DNA from: Psychromonas sp. L1A2
GTDB taxonomy: Bacteria > Pseudomonadota > Gammaproteobacteria > Enterobacterales > Psychromonadaceae
Reading direction: 5' to 3'
Assembly: GCF_009828855.1 (NCBI RefSeq)
Contig: NZ_WUAG01000001.1
Coordinates: 1,550,001 to 1,614,000, forward strand
Length of the DNA: 64,000 nucleotides
The notes beneath the pieces are model-generated. The model was not told the origin of the DNA. It searched no databases and saw only the letters and a program-made list of their open reading frames with translations. The position numbers and the translations under genes were made by a program. Position 1 is the first letter of the stretch; each line of letters begins with the position of its first letter. Positions 1 through 9,743 of the stretch are shown piece by piece.

Positions 1-653
1 TCAACATTTCGCCAATGTAAACCAAACTCTGAACAATGTGCTGTCAGTTTTAAGTCATGTTGTTTTGCAAGAGAATAGGCTTTCCAAAAATGCTCAACGG
101 GCGCTTGATGTTCTTTATAGTCGATGCCAAGTCCTAAAACATAAGGGTGCTTAAAAGCAATCATTTGCTCAACTAATTGAACGGCAACTTCTGGAGATTT
201 TTCACGATTGATAGAGGGAATTAAACGAATGATCAACCCCATTTCTTGTTCTACATAGTCAATCGCTTGTGCTAACGCTTCTGTGACATGTTGGTAGGTT
301 AATTCAGTATCACTTGGGTTCCAGAATGTTTCGATATAGCGAACGCCACAGGCATGTGCGTCTTCTGCGACTTCAATTAATACGCGAATATAATCTTCTG
401 GTTCACGCATTAATTGGTATAACAAAGTCAGTGCTTCAATACCACCTTTAGCGATGCCTGTTTGGGCTTGATAAGCACGGTAATAACATTTTGCATCAAA
501 TTTTGATAACTCAACCTTATATTTATCAGCGAAAGCGAGCATGGTTTCAAGTCTTACGCCACCAAGCAGGTGATAATGAAGATCGGCTTTAGGAAATTGA
601 TGATAAAACTGATCTAACGTAATAGAAGGTGAATACATAGCTGCCTTAATCAT
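1..653 (-). CDS. Adenosine deaminase-like amidohydrolase, partial (C-terminus beyond window)
   Basis: The reading frame runs off the left edge and 217 codons are visible. The N-terminal part carries HYH (in DLHYHLLGG), matching the metal-binding HxH of the adenosine/AMP deaminase family. TAHCSE near the truncated end matches the family's TxHAGE, which holds a metal histidine and the catalytic glutamate. These enzymes deaminate adenosine or related purines with a zinc ion in the cytoplasm. LLGG in place of the usual LDGA/LNGS and HCSE in place of HAGE mark a divergent member, so the exact substrate is open. ATG at 653 was chosen; a second ATG at 638 is possible. It lies 117 bases downstream of, and in the same direction as, a HypT-like regulator. 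Confidence 0.75.
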   Translation of the reverse strand, partial: MIKAAMYSPSITLDQFYHQFPKADLHYHLLGGVRLETMLAFADKYKVELSKFDAKCYYRAYQAQTGIAKGGIEALTLLYQLMREPEDYIRVLIEVAEDAHACGVRYIETFWNPSDTELTYQHVTEALAQAIDYVEQEMGLIIRLIPSINREKSPEVAVQLVEQMIAFKHPYVLGLGIDYKEHQAPVEHFWKAYSLAKQHDLKLTAHCSEFGLHWRNV

Positions 654-770
654 TTAATAAAAATGCATAGATTAAGCTAGTATCTGCTTGTTACGCTTTA
701 ATGTTAAATGCAAATAACGATACGTTAGTGCTGTTTCGGCATTGTGTTTTATTTATAGTGCCGTAAAAGG

Positions 771-1691
771 CTAATTATGGACTTCCCATGGATAGTTTAT
801 TTGCCAATCAGATTGCACTTGAAGGCTAATATTTTGCCAAAAGTCTTCTGCTTCTTTTCTTAAAGGGGCGGGGTTACGATAAAGGCGAATTTGGTAAGGT
901 AGTCGATATAAAAGCGGTTCAATTGCCACTAATTTACCTGCTTTTAACTCTTCTTGAATTAGCGCATCGGGTAGCCAAGCAATGCCTTTTCCACGTAAAG
1001 CCATTTCTTTATGTAGATGACACATTGATGATTCAAAGACTTGATAGGTATTAAGTTTTGTTACTTCTGGTTGATATTGCTCAATCAAGCGAGCGCTATA
1101 AGATTCTGTACTATAACCAATAATGGGGGTGTTGCTGATATGTGGGTTAAATAATGGCTTGCCTTCGTTATCGGCTAAAGAGGTTAATAAGAAGTTCCCA
1201 TGGCCAATTTTAATATTCTGAAAGGGCGGTTGTAATAAGGACAAAATCTCAAAACCAAGAAAAAAATCACAATTACCATCCATCAGCGATTGTATTGCAA
1301 AATCGACGCGTAGAATATCAATAGAAAAACGTTGTTGTTCAAGACTATTATGTTCAATCAGATCAAGTAAAATAGGCGATGATAGTGAATGTGGACTGGC
1401 AATTCGTATCGGGTTAGACAGCGGCTTTTCAAGGTTATTAAGTAGGTTTAAGCCATCTTCCATTTGTGAAATCATGTTATAGGCTATATTTTTAAATTGA
1501 CGTCCTGCTGGCGTTAAGGTGATTGGTGTGGTTGCGCGATCAATTAATGTTTTACCGACGGCTTTCTCTAGGGAGCGAATATGACGGCCAAAGGCGGGTT
1601 GTGTAATATGACGCGACTCTGCTGCTCGTGTAAAATGTTGCAACTCTGCTAGTGCTAAAAAGTCTTGTAGCCATTTAGTATCAATATTCAA
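771..1691 (-). CDS. LysR-family regulator resembling HypT (YjiE)
   Basis: This is a 306-residue LysR-type transcription factor. The N-terminal winged helix-turn-helix spans about residues 5-65 and includes FTRAAESRHITQPAFGRHIR. A periplasmic-binding-protein-like sensor domain follows. The opening (IDTKWLQDFLAL) and the C-terminal GIAWLPDALIQEELKAGKLV strongly recall E. coli HypT, a hypochlorite-responsive regulator activated by methionine oxidation. Whether this protein senses the same oxidant is inference. It reads toward the adenosine-deaminase-like gene and could be cotranscribed with it. The alternative is a LysR paralogue with another ligand. Confidence 0.8.
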   Translation of the reverse strand: MNIDTKWLQDFLALAELQHFTRAAESRHITQPAFGRHIRSLEKAVGKTLIDRATTPITLTPAGRQFKNIAYNMISQMEDGLNLLNNLEKPLSNPIRIASPHSLSSPILLDLIEHNSLEQQRFSIDILRVDFAIQSLMDGNCDFFLGFEILSLLQPPFQNIKIGHGNFLLTSLADNEGKPLFNPHISNTPIIGYSTESYSARLIEQYQPEVTKLNTYQVFESSMCHLHKEMALRGKGIAWLPDALIQEELKAGKLVAIEPLLYRLPYQIRLYRNPAPLRKEAEDFWQNISLQVQSDWQINYPWEVHN

Positions 1692-1894
1692 CTCTTCATA
1701 TCCTTTTCCTAATCATGCTAATAGCTTTAAAATGGTAACTGATTTTTAATTTCTTGTAGCGCATCACTATTTAAAGTGCCTTTAACAAAACCTTTTTACA
1801 GAGCAATGCTTACTTAACAATACCTATTTAACAAGGCTTATTTAATATCGATGTGGAATCGCCACAGAGTTAATTAGATATTAATTCATTATAC

Positions 1895-2806
1895 TTAATG
1901 CATCATGCTACGTTGTATTTCATTCTTAGCGTTTAAAGCAATGTCAACAAACGCATTAACTGTCGCACTCGTATTATTTTTCTTATATTGAACTTGTACG
2001 GGTATGTTTGTAGTTATTTTATCTATCGTAATGAATTGGCAACCTTCACTATATAGTTTACGAATACAATAAGGGGCAATCGCGACACCTAACCCTGCTG
2101 CCACTTCAGTGACTAAGGTTTGCATGTGTCTTGGGTGGCTAGTGATATTAGGTGAAAATCCTGCTTGTTTGCAAAGTATGATGGTTTCATCAAATAACCC
2201 CAGTGCTTCATCTCGATTAAAAATAATAAACGATTGATTTTTCAGATCTGCTAAATTGATGCTCTTTTGTCCAGCTAGGTCATGGTGTTGATTAACAATC
2301 GCGACCAGCTTATCGATATATATATCATGGTGGATAAATTCATCATTAATAGTACTGGGTAAAGGGCGTGAGAATGCAATATCAATTCGATCGTTTTTAA
2401 AGGCTTCAATTTGCTGTGTTGCCGTCATTTCAAATAAGGTCACATGTACTTCTGGAAACAGTGCTTTATAAGTGCGAACTAGTTCAGCCATAAACGTTAA
2501 ACATGCTGAACTGAGATGGGCGATATTAAGGGTTCCTGTTTGTCCATTATGAGCTCGTTTAACCTGAGTTTTAGCTTGTTTGGTCAGCGCTAAAATAACG
2601 CTCGCATCTTTTAATAATTGCTCACCAGCTTCAGTAATAGCAACATCTCTAGAGTTACGGTTAAATAGTGTGACGCCGAGTTCAGCTTCTAATGCTGCAA
2701 TGTGACGACTAATAGCAGGTTGAACGGTATTTAACTCACGAGCTGCTGCAGAAAAGCTTTTATGCCTAGCAACCACGACAAAGCTGTTTAATATTTTTAT
2801 ATCCAT
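1895..2806 (-). CDS. LysR-family regulator (CatM/BenM-like architecture)
   Basis: This 303-residue LysR-type regulator has an N-terminal helix-turn-helix (FSAAARELNTVQPAISRHIA, about residues 18-37) and an effector domain from about residue 90. It is transcribed away from an MFS exporter at 3101, the usual arrangement in which a LysR protein controls its divergent neighbour. The intergenic region holds a perfect inverted repeat containing ATAC-N7-GTAT, the consensus known for BenM and CatM. The effector is not evident from sequence. The gene ends 203 bases from the start of the next LysR gene, in the same orientation. Confidence 0.85.
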   Translation of the reverse strand: MDIKILNSFVVVARHKSFSAAARELNTVQPAISRHIAALEAELGVTLFNRNSRDVAITEAGEQLLKDASVILALTKQAKTQVKRAHNGQTGTLNIAHLSSACLTFMAELVRTYKALFPEVHVTLFEMTATQQIEAFKNDRIDIAFSRPLPSTINDEFIHHDIYIDKLVAIVNQHHDLAGQKSINLADLKNQSFIIFNRDEALGLFDETIILCKQAGFSPNITSHPRHMQTLVTEVAAGLGVAIAPYCIRKLYSEGCQFITIDKITTNIPVQVQYKKNNTSATVNAFVDIALNAKNEIQRSMMH

Positions 2807-2989
2807 CTTACTTTTCTCATCGTTCCCTTATTATCTAAGCACGCTTGTTTATACTCTTTTCTCTACATTTTTATCTAAATTTTTTATCTAAACATTGTTA
2901 TTTAAAAATGGGTATTTAAAGAGGGTTATCTACATGGCCCATCATACTGCGCTCAATGACTATTAATCGTCTAAATCATTAAAATACTA

Positions 2990-3010
2990 TCTATACGTTT
3001 ATTGTATAGA
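2990..3010. promoter_or_regulatory. Candidate LysR operator between lysR and MFS gene
   Basis: A perfect inverted repeat TCTATAC-N7-GTATAGA lies in the divergent intergenic region, about 90 bases before the MFS start and 185 bases before the lysR start. Its core is ATAC-N7-GTAT, which fits the LysR T-N11-A rule and the consensus described for CatM/BenM. Binding by the adjacent regulator is inferred from position. Confidence 0.5.
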
Positions 3011-3100
3011 TTCAATAAAATATTATCATTTTTGTTATTCAAGAAGAACCTCTATTATCCTCACATAATTAGTTACTGAGCATTATTCACTGAGGGTAAA

Positions 3101-4273
3101 ATGATCAACACAGAACAAAATCAATCGTTAAGTCGATTCATATTATTATTAATGACAACCGCAATTGCAGCAACAGCAGCAAACCTTTATTACAGCCAAC
3201 CTATCTTACCTTTGATTGCTGATGAGTTTAAGTTAACGCATTCACAGCTTGGTGGTATTCCGGCGTTAACACAATTTGGTTATGCTTTTGCGTTACTCTT
3301 TATTTCACCCTTAGGTGATTCTGTTGCTCGTCGAAAACTGATTGGTATTTTATCGTGTTTATTGGTGGTGGCTTGTAGTGCTGCGGTAGTCGCGCCTAGT
3401 TTAACTATTTTACTTATCGCAGTATTTCTAATTGGAGTCAGCGCGAATATCACGCAGCAATTAATTCCTTTTGCCGCTTCAATGGTATCGGCTAAAAACA
3501 AAGGCGCAACATTAGGTACGTTAATGATGGGGTTGACCATTGGTATTTTATTATCAAGAACGCTCAGTGGATTTATTGGAGAGCACTTTGGTTGGCGAAG
3601 TGTATTTATTATGTCAGCGCTACTAGCTGCCACTTTTGGTGTGCTTTTACGTGTATTTTTGCCAACCAATAAACCGCATACTAATTTAGGTTATTTCCCT
3701 CTGATTAAAAGTACAGTGTCTTTATTTGTAAAGCATAAATCATTACAAACTTATACATTAGCAGGTGCTTTTTGGTTTGCTTCTTTTAACGTGCTTTGGG
3801 CTACATTAGCTATTTATGTCAGTGATGTACCTTTTAATTACAATGCACAACAAGCAGGTCTATTTGGCGTGATTGCATTAGCAGGGGTTATTGGTGCTAA
3901 ATCGTCTGGACAATGGGTTAATACATTAGGCTCTAAAAAGTTAGTTCTGATGGTATTAACGTTAGCTGCGATTGGTTTTGCGATTACTGGTGTATTTGCT
4001 GGGAATCTTATTGCGTTAATTATCGGTATTATTTTAATCGACTTTGCTATCTTTAGCGCTCAGGTAGCAAACCAAGTTCGTGTATTTAGTATTGATCCAA
4101 GCGCACAAAGTCGTATTAATGGTATTTATATGCTCGGCTACTATTTAGGAGGAGCGTTTGGTTCAATGGCAGGAGTTAAAGCATTAGCAATGTACCAATG
4201 GCCGGGCGTCGTTGTCGTGAGCATTATCTTTATTTTGATTAGCGTCGTTTTTAACGCTTTCGCTAAAAAATAA
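3101..4273 (+). CDS. MFS transporter (DHA1 drug/sugar efflux type)
   Basis: This 390-residue inner-membrane protein has about 12 hydrophobic segments and belongs to the major facilitator superfamily. The first transmembrane region is followed by DSVARRK, which corresponds to the conserved loop 2-3 motif (GxxxDRxGRR). The sequence style (AANLYYSQPILPLIADEF) is that of the YnfM/AraJ branch of proton-driven efflux carriers. The substrate cannot be read from sequence. It is divergent from a LysR gene that probably controls it and stands alone, with a Kef gene converging on it. Confidence 0.85.
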   Translation: MINTEQNQSLSRFILLLMTTAIAATAANLYYSQPILPLIADEFKLTHSQLGGIPALTQFGYAFALLFISPLGDSVARRKLIGILSCLLVVACSAAVVAPSLTILLIAVFLIGVSANITQQLIPFAASMVSAKNKGATLGTLMMGLTIGILLSRTLSGFIGEHFGWRSVFIMSALLAATFGVLLRVFLPTNKPHTNLGYFPLIKSTVSLFVKHKSLQTYTLAGAFWFASFNVLWATLAIYVSDVPFNYNAQQAGLFGVIALAGVIGAKSSGQWVNTLGSKKLVLMVLTLAAIGFAITGVFAGNLIALIIGIILIDFAIFSAQVANQVRVFSIDPSAQSRINGIYMLGYYLGGAFGSMAGVKALAMYQWPGVVVVSIIFILISVVFNAFAKK

Positions 4274-4373
4274 TTTATTCGCTAAGCTTTGTTAACGTTT
4301 AGAAAAAATTCCCTTACTCTCATTACCGTAAAGTATTTGAAAGTAAGGAAAAATTGTATATGGCTAATACTAT

Positions 4374-6347
4374 TTATTCTTTAGCTTTAGCTTTATCTAC
4401 ATCTGCTTCTACTTCTGGAACTGTACTTGTATCGTTATTGAGTCGGGTATTAGCATCGGTTATGTCATCGTCACTATTATTGTCATTGGTTATGTTAAGG
4501 TTATCGTTATTTACCTGCTCCTTCATTGCTGCTCTCATCTCTTTTTCTAAGGATACAAACAGTTCAATAAAATCGTTAAATAGGTAGCTTTCTTTATTCG
4601 CATCATTCCAAGCTTTATGTAATTCTTCATGGTGATCTAGTTCAGTTTGGTAATAAAGTGCTTTGGCCTTCTCAGCTTTTTTCTCATCAAATCCTAATAC
4701 TTTTAACGCACTTTTACTCATTTCTAATGCTGTAAAGTAAGATTCAATAAACACGTGCTCTGCACCCGCTTCTTCAAGAAGATAGGCATGACCACGGTCA
4801 TACGCTCTGGCCACAATAGGTAAGTGCGGATGAAACTGTTTTACGTGTTTGACCAAATGTAATATGTTTTCTGGACCATCAATTGAAATGACGAGTAATG
4901 ACGCTTCTTCAAGACCCGCGGTATAGAGCAAACTAGAGTCTGTTGCATCACCGTAATAAGCATGAATATCAACTTTTCTAACGCGGTCAATCATATCGGT
5001 TGAGCGATCAATCACGGTTGTTTCAAAACCATTTGCCATTAATAAACGATTGATTACTTGTCCAAAACGACCAATCCCTGCAATAACAACTTGGCTTTTT
5101 TTATCAATGTTATCTGCTGCTTTTTTCGGTTGAATCTCTAAATATTGTTTAGTGATCACCTTGTCATAAAAAATGAACAGGAGGGGAGTCAAAAACATAG
5201 AAAGTGTGATAACGGGAGAGAGGATCGCAACCCATTCTGGAGGCAATGCCTGACTTTGTGATGAAAAGCTCAATACTACAAAGCCAAATTCACCTGCTTG
5301 TGCCAAGCTTAATGTTAGTAACCAACCATCTGATTTTTTAATCTTAAAAATAACAGCCAAACTTAACAATACGGCTGCTTTTATAACGATTACTGCAATA
5401 GTTAACCCACTGATTAAGAAAAAGTTATCACTAATTACAGCAAAGCTAATACCTGCGCCCACAGTGATAAAAAATAAACCTAACAATAATCCTTTAAAAG
5501 GTTGAATATTACTTTCTAATTCATGGCGAAACTCACTGTTTGCTAGTACAACACCTGCTAAAAATGTCCCTAATGCTGGCGATAAACCAACGACGCTCAT
5601 TAATGCTGAAATAGAAATAACTAATAATAATGCGGTAGCTGTATAAAGTTCTCGTAGGCCAGATTTTGCAACCAGTGTAAATAAGGGTTTAGAAATATAA
5701 TTTCCTGCAGCGATGATCAAACCAATAACGATTACAATTGCGCCTGCATATTGCCAACCAGATAAGTTCTCAACCAATGAAACATTATGATGTTCTGTGA
5801 TTAATGAACTGGCTTCAGGCATGCCAAAATACGCCGGAATAGCTAATAACGGAATCACTGCAAGCATTGGGATTACCGCAATATCTTGCGATAATAAGAT
5901 TGAAAATGCAGCTTGACCTCCATCTGTTTTATTAAGGGATTTTTCTGCAAAACTTTGCATTACAATCGCTGTCGATGACAGAGAAAAAATTAGGGCGACC
6001 ACCAATGACGGCTGCCATGGAAAATCAAATGCGACACCAAGGGAAGTGATAATTAATGTTGTTAATCCAATCTGTAAACCACCTAAGCCAATCAACCTAT
6101 TTTTCATATTCCATAAAGCTTTAGGCGATAACTCTAAACCAACAATAAAGAGCATCATGACAACACCAAATTCTGCAAAATGCTGAATCGTGTTTGTTTC
6201 TTCGCCTGCTAATCCGGTAATAGGACCTATGATCACGCCTGCACTGAGATAACCAAGGACAGAGCCTAACCCAAACCTTTTAGCTAAAAGAACGCATATT
6301 ACCGCGACTAAAAGGTAAAGAGCTGCTTGAATAAAATAAGTGGTCAT
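4374..6347 (-). CDS. Kef-type K+/H+ antiporter with RCK (TrkA-N) domain
   Basis: The 657-residue protein combines an N-terminal monovalent cation:proton antiporter-2 membrane domain (about residues 1-390, roughly 12 helices) with a cytoplasmic NAD-binding RCK domain from about residue 420 (VVIAGIGRFGQ Rossmann loop, YGDAT). It closely follows KefB/KefC, including GVVMMLFIVGLELSP and SQDIAVIPML. Kef systems release potassium and acidify the cell during electrophile stress, gated by glutathione adducts. No kefF/kefG ancillary gene is adjacent. The C-terminus is an Asn/Asp-rich tail unlike the E. coli proteins. KefB and KefC cannot be told apart here. Confidence 0.85.
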   Translation of the reverse strand: MTTYFIQAALYLLVAVICVLLAKRFGLGSVLGYLSAGVIIGPITGLAGEETNTIQHFAEFGVVMMLFIVGLELSPKALWNMKNRLIGLGGLQIGLTTLIITSLGVAFDFPWQPSLVVALIFSLSSTAIVMQSFAEKSLNKTDGGQAAFSILLSQDIAVIPMLAVIPLLAIPAYFGMPEASSLITEHHNVSLVENLSGWQYAGAIVIVIGLIIAAGNYISKPLFTLVAKSGLRELYTATALLLVISISALMSVVGLSPALGTFLAGVVLANSEFRHELESNIQPFKGLLLGLFFITVGAGISFAVISDNFFLISGLTIAVIVIKAAVLLSLAVIFKIKKSDGWLLTLSLAQAGEFGFVVLSFSSQSQALPPEWVAILSPVITLSMFLTPLLFIFYDKVITKQYLEIQPKKAADNIDKKSQVVIAGIGRFGQVINRLLMANGFETTVIDRSTDMIDRVRKVDIHAYYGDATDSSLLYTAGLEEASLLVISIDGPENILHLVKHVKQFHPHLPIVARAYDRGHAYLLEEAGAEHVFIESYFTALEMSKSALKVLGFDEKKAEKAKALYYQTELDHHEELHKAWNDANKESYLFNDFIELFVSLEKEMRAAMKEQVNNDNLNITNDNNSDDDITDANTRLNNDTSTVPEVEADVDKAKAKE

Positions 6348-6670
6348 ATTGTAAATTCTTTATATTGTGGTGTATGAATAAAATAGAGTGTTAATGGACT
6401 TTACTAACTGTACTTTTGTCATTATTTAAATCGTTTATGGAGAGATTAGTTGTGAGCAACGATTGAAAGAATGCAATCAATAATATAACAATAAGAGCTT
6501 AATATAAAAGTGATAATTGATAGAATTAATTAGAAATTTTATTAATTTAATTCTCTACGTTTTGGGGAATAAAATTAGTTTTTATTACTGTGCTAACTAC
6601 AGTACAAAAAATGTCTCATTATTACTTAAATATTTAAATTTAAATTACCTTTTAGTTTATCTTATTGAGC
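6348..6670. other. Intergenic, AT-rich
   Basis: These 323 bases lie upstream of the Kef gene and downstream of the small membrane-protein gene, both on the minus strand. The stretch is very AT-rich. It presumably holds the kef promoter, but I could not identify specific boxes, a hairpin or a small ORF. Confidence 0.5.
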
Positions 6671-7237
6671 CTAGAGAATAATTTCTCTACAACAATCATT
6701 CACTTCAACCTCTAAGAAATCTCCTAATAAATGTGCATCTTGAAAAATTTGTTGTTGATTATTATGATTCAAAATATTGATTCTTCGTCCATGCTCAGTT
6801 AATAAATTAAGCTCATAACAATAATAGTTTGGGGCATGTTTAGATTGAATAATCTTATTGTTAATTTGCAAAGAAGTAATGTGTTTTAATTTTACGTCTC
6901 TATCTCTATGGTTATCAAAAAGACCCGATGTTTTATTGAAGCTAGCTCGTTTTAAAAAAGGTTGGATTAAGGATAAACCAAAAGTTGCAATGGCAATACC
7001 AAAACCACCTACAAAAATAACAAGATCATACTTGGTTGTGATGATTAATAGGTAAGTGGCGAGGAACAATAAAAAGCTACCGACTACAATATATACCATG
7101 CAGAATAACATCGCGGTAATTGTTGGTTTTAAGTGGGCTAAATCTTCAGCAACAATCACTGTATGGGATAAAAAATTAGGACCATCCTTGAGTAAAGGGC
7201 GGTTTAAATCAATCGTTAGTTTGGCTGTATTTTGCAT
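6671..7237 (-). CDS. Hypothetical inner-membrane protein
   Basis: I do not recognise this family. From the ATG at 7237 the protein has 188 residues. This start is preferred over an in-frame ATG at 7288 because AAAAGGA sits just before it. Two adjacent hydrophobic segments (about residues 40-65 and 70-90) form a probable hairpin in the membrane, separated by TKYD. A soluble C-terminal half of about 90 residues carries charged and His-rich stretches. The layout, two helices followed by a small cytoplasmic domain, resembles many uncharacterised bacterial PH-like or DUF membrane proteins. It is a single-gene unit. Confidence 0.6.
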   Translation of the reverse strand: MQNTAKLTIDLNRPLLKDGPNFLSHTVIVAEDLAHLKPTITAMLFCMVYIVVGSFLLFLATYLLIITTKYDLVIFVGGFGIAIATFGLSLIQPFLKRASFNKTSGLFDNHRDRDVKLKHITSLQINNKIIQSKHAPNYYCYELNLLTEHGRRINILNHNNQQQIFQDAHLLGDFLEVEVNDCCREIIL

Positions 7238-7391
7238 ATTAATCCTTTTCTGCCTATTTCTCTCATTACAGAGCGCTTTATTAACCATGTTCCGTATGGT
7301 TTGTTTTTTAGGCTGACGTCATATTTTAAAAAACATGAGTATAGGATGTTATGTGTACAAATAACACATACAAAGTAGAAAATAATGTATA

Positions 7392-7424
7392 AAAAAAGGC
7401 TATCGCATTTTACTGCGATAGCCT
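7392..7424 (-). terminator. Rho-independent terminator downstream of the AGCS symporter
   Basis: A 12-bp perfect stem (AAGGCTATCGCA / TGCGATAGCCTT) with a six-base loop is followed on the minus strand by a run of seven T. It lies about 100 bases past the symporter stop codon. Confidence 0.85.
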
Positions 7425-7526
7425 TAGAGGTAGTTAAATATTCATTTTAAAACATGTTGGTATTCGCATGTTTAATGAACCTATTGTTAATGTTGAATAT
7501 TAACAATCATAACCCTATTTAGATTT

Positions 7527-9080
7527 TTATTTAGAATGCTTTTCGTAGGTTTTTATTTCGCCTGATTTAACACGTGCGATGAAAGACTGTAGCTCTTTCT
7601 TCACTACTGGCATTAAGAAATATAAACCAATGATATTGAAAATAGACATTGCAAAGATAGCTGCATCAGAGAAGTCGATAACAGCACCAAATTGAATAGT
7701 GGCACCGATAACAACAAATACACAGAATATTAATTTAAATACTAATTCTTTACCTTTACCTTCACCGAATAGGTAAGTCCATGCTTTTAGACCGTAGTAA
7801 GACCAAGAGATCATCGTTGAAAATGCAAACATAACGACTGCTAATGCTAGTAAGTATTTAAACACGCCAGCTGTTTCTGTAAATGAAGCTGCAGTTAGTG
7901 TTACACCTGTTAAACCGCTACCATCGTATGGTGCAACGTTTAAACCAGCAATAGTAATAACTAATGCCGTCATTGTACAAATGACAACCGTATCAATAAA
8001 TGGTTCTAGTAGTGATACTAAACCTTCAGTGATTGGCTCTTTCGTTTTTACTGCTGAGTGAGCAATGGCTGCCGAACCAACACCTGCTTCATTGGAGAAA
8101 GTTGCACGTTTTAAACCTTGAATTAACGCACCAACAAAGCCACCAACAACACCAGCACCTGTGAATGCACCTTCGAAGATAGCAGCAAATGCAGGACCAA
8201 CTTGGCTGATATTAGCCACAATAACGATGACGGCCATACCAACATACAAAGCAGCCATCCAAGGAACCACTTTTTCTGTTACTGAAGCAATTGAAGGCAT
8301 ACCACCCACAATCACAGAGAATACTAATGCTGCTAAAACTACACCAGTGATGATGCCGTATTCACTTGGTACATCAAAAGCGTAAGTTAACATTGCGTGT
8401 GCTTGGTTGGCTTGGAACATGTTACCGCCACCTAATGCACCTAAAATACACATTAATGCAAAACCGATTGCTAATGCTTTACCTAGACCACCTAAACCTT
8501 TTTCGCTTAAACCTTGGCTTAAATAATACATTGGACCACCAGAAACAACGCCTGATGGTAAAATTGTTCTGTATTTAACACCTAAAGTACATTCACAAAA
8601 TTTAGATGCCATACCTAATAAACCACATAAAATCATCCAGAATGTTGCACCTGGACCACCAATCGCAAGAGCTGCACCCACACCAGCAATATTACCTAGT
8701 CCAACCGTTCCTGAAAGCGCCGTTGTTAATGCTTGGAAATGAGAGACTTCACCTTCATGTTTAGAGTTGGGATCAGTGTATTTACCTTTAACAATATCAA
8801 TCGCCATGCCTGCGCGCCTGAACTGAATAAAGCCAAAGTAAATAGTAAAGATAAGTGCTGCTAATAATAACCAACCTACGATAAGGGGAAAGTTAGCTTC
8901 ACCAATCGGTACACTTTTAAAAATTAAAGCAACAAACCATCCCGTATAGTCATTAAAAAAACCATCGACAGATTCACTAAATGCTCCAATAGACTGGCCA
9001 AAAGAACTCGCTTCTTCCGCAAAAGCGCTGGTACTAAAGGCTAATAAAAAGACAGACAAAATTTCTCGTATATTTCTCAT
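7527..9080 (-). CDS. Sodium:alanine (AGCS family) amino-acid symporter
   Basis: This 517-residue multi-pass inner-membrane protein belongs to the alanine/glycine:cation symporter family, which imports small neutral amino acids with sodium. Typical signatures include TALSGTVGLGNIAGVG, GMASKFCECTLGVKYR and ATFSNEAGVGSAAIAHS. The N-terminus begins with a signal-like segment (LSVFLLAFSTSAFA) before the first core helix, a common feature in marine gammaproteobacterial members. AAGGAAG lies just upstream of the ATG. Alanine is the likely substrate by family, but glycine is not excluded. The gene is monocistronic with its own terminator. Confidence 0.9.
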   Translation of the reverse strand: MRNIREILSVFLLAFSTSAFAEEASSFGQSIGAFSESVDGFFNDYTGWFVALIFKSVPIGEANFPLIVGWLLLAALIFTIYFGFIQFRRAGMAIDIVKGKYTDPNSKHEGEVSHFQALTTALSGTVGLGNIAGVGAALAIGGPGATFWMILCGLLGMASKFCECTLGVKYRTILPSGVVSGGPMYYLSQGLSEKGLGGLGKALAIGFALMCILGALGGGNMFQANQAHAMLTYAFDVPSEYGIITGVVLAALVFSVIVGGMPSIASVTEKVVPWMAALYVGMAVIVIVANISQVGPAFAAIFEGAFTGAGVVGGFVGALIQGLKRATFSNEAGVGSAAIAHSAVKTKEPITEGLVSLLEPFIDTVVICTMTALVITIAGLNVAPYDGSGLTGVTLTAASFTETAGVFKYLLALAVVMFAFSTMISWSYYGLKAWTYLFGEGKGKELVFKLIFCVFVVIGATIQFGAVIDFSDAAIFAMSIFNIIGLYFLMPVVKKELQSFIARVKSGEIKTYEKHSK

Positions 9081-9743
9081 ATTTACTTCCTTGTAGGTTA
9101 TTTGATTTTAAACAAGTTGTTTCTTGCATAAATAGTATAGGTATTTTTCTTTGGTTTCATTAACTGAATTTAGAGGTTTTTTTCTGCGATGGGAGTTTAT
9201 TATGCTAAATATATTCTATGAGTAGAGTAAAGCACTGTTTCTTTTGTATTGAGAGGTTTAACTAACCTATATTGTGTTGATATTAAGAGGTTTTAGCTGA
9301 AACAAGCAGATGTAAATGAGTTCCACCTAATTTAGTTTTAAAATGGTTTTAATTATATAAGCAATCTCAATTTCGGATAAGAAAAATTAACATTATCTTA
9401 TAATATTTTTATTTTAACCTGTTGATACTAAATGACATTATCGATCCATTATCCAGAGGTCAGGTTAGGACGCAGTAAAGTTTAGTAGTAAGGAGCCATA
9501 AACAAACTTAAAATAATTACATTGCAGTTTCATTAATGTCGCTAGGTTTTGACTAATTTTGTATCCGTTTCCAAGTGAAATAGGGAAGTTTTGTAATTTA
9601 TAGCCAGTGTATGTGTTTGTTAAACATGGCCATTGCGGCTGTATTATTGATGTAGCTATTATTAACATTGAACTACTTTATAGGTAACTGTTCTTTAATA
9701 GGATATGTTAAAACTGACCCTTAATCAGATTACTATCTTTGGT
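9081..9743. other. Intergenic region with one copy of repeat family C
   Basis: This 663-base gap separates the AGCS start from the 3' end of the RNA methyltransferase gene. The left part must carry the AGCS promoter. The segment at about 9411-9546 resembles 39376-39466. An open frame at 9465-9668 has no start context or protein character and was not accepted as a gene. Confidence 0.5.
9411..9546. repeat. Dispersed intergenic repeat family C, copy 1
   Basis: It shares a patchy but ordered series of words with 39376-39466: TTTTAAC-TGTTGATA, then CCATTATCCAGA followed by AGG, then CATTAATGT. Both copies are non-coding. I infer a diverged repeat family; two copies alone make this tentative. Confidence 0.4.

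Noticed and set aside
4354-4587. Ser/Leu-rich 77-codon plus-strand frame
   Set aside because: It is the antisense of the Asn/Asp-rich tail of the Kef antiporter, which explains its biased composition.
9465-9668. 67-codon minus-strand frame downstream of the AGCS region
   Set aside because: No ribosome site, no protein-like pattern, and it overlaps repeat family C.
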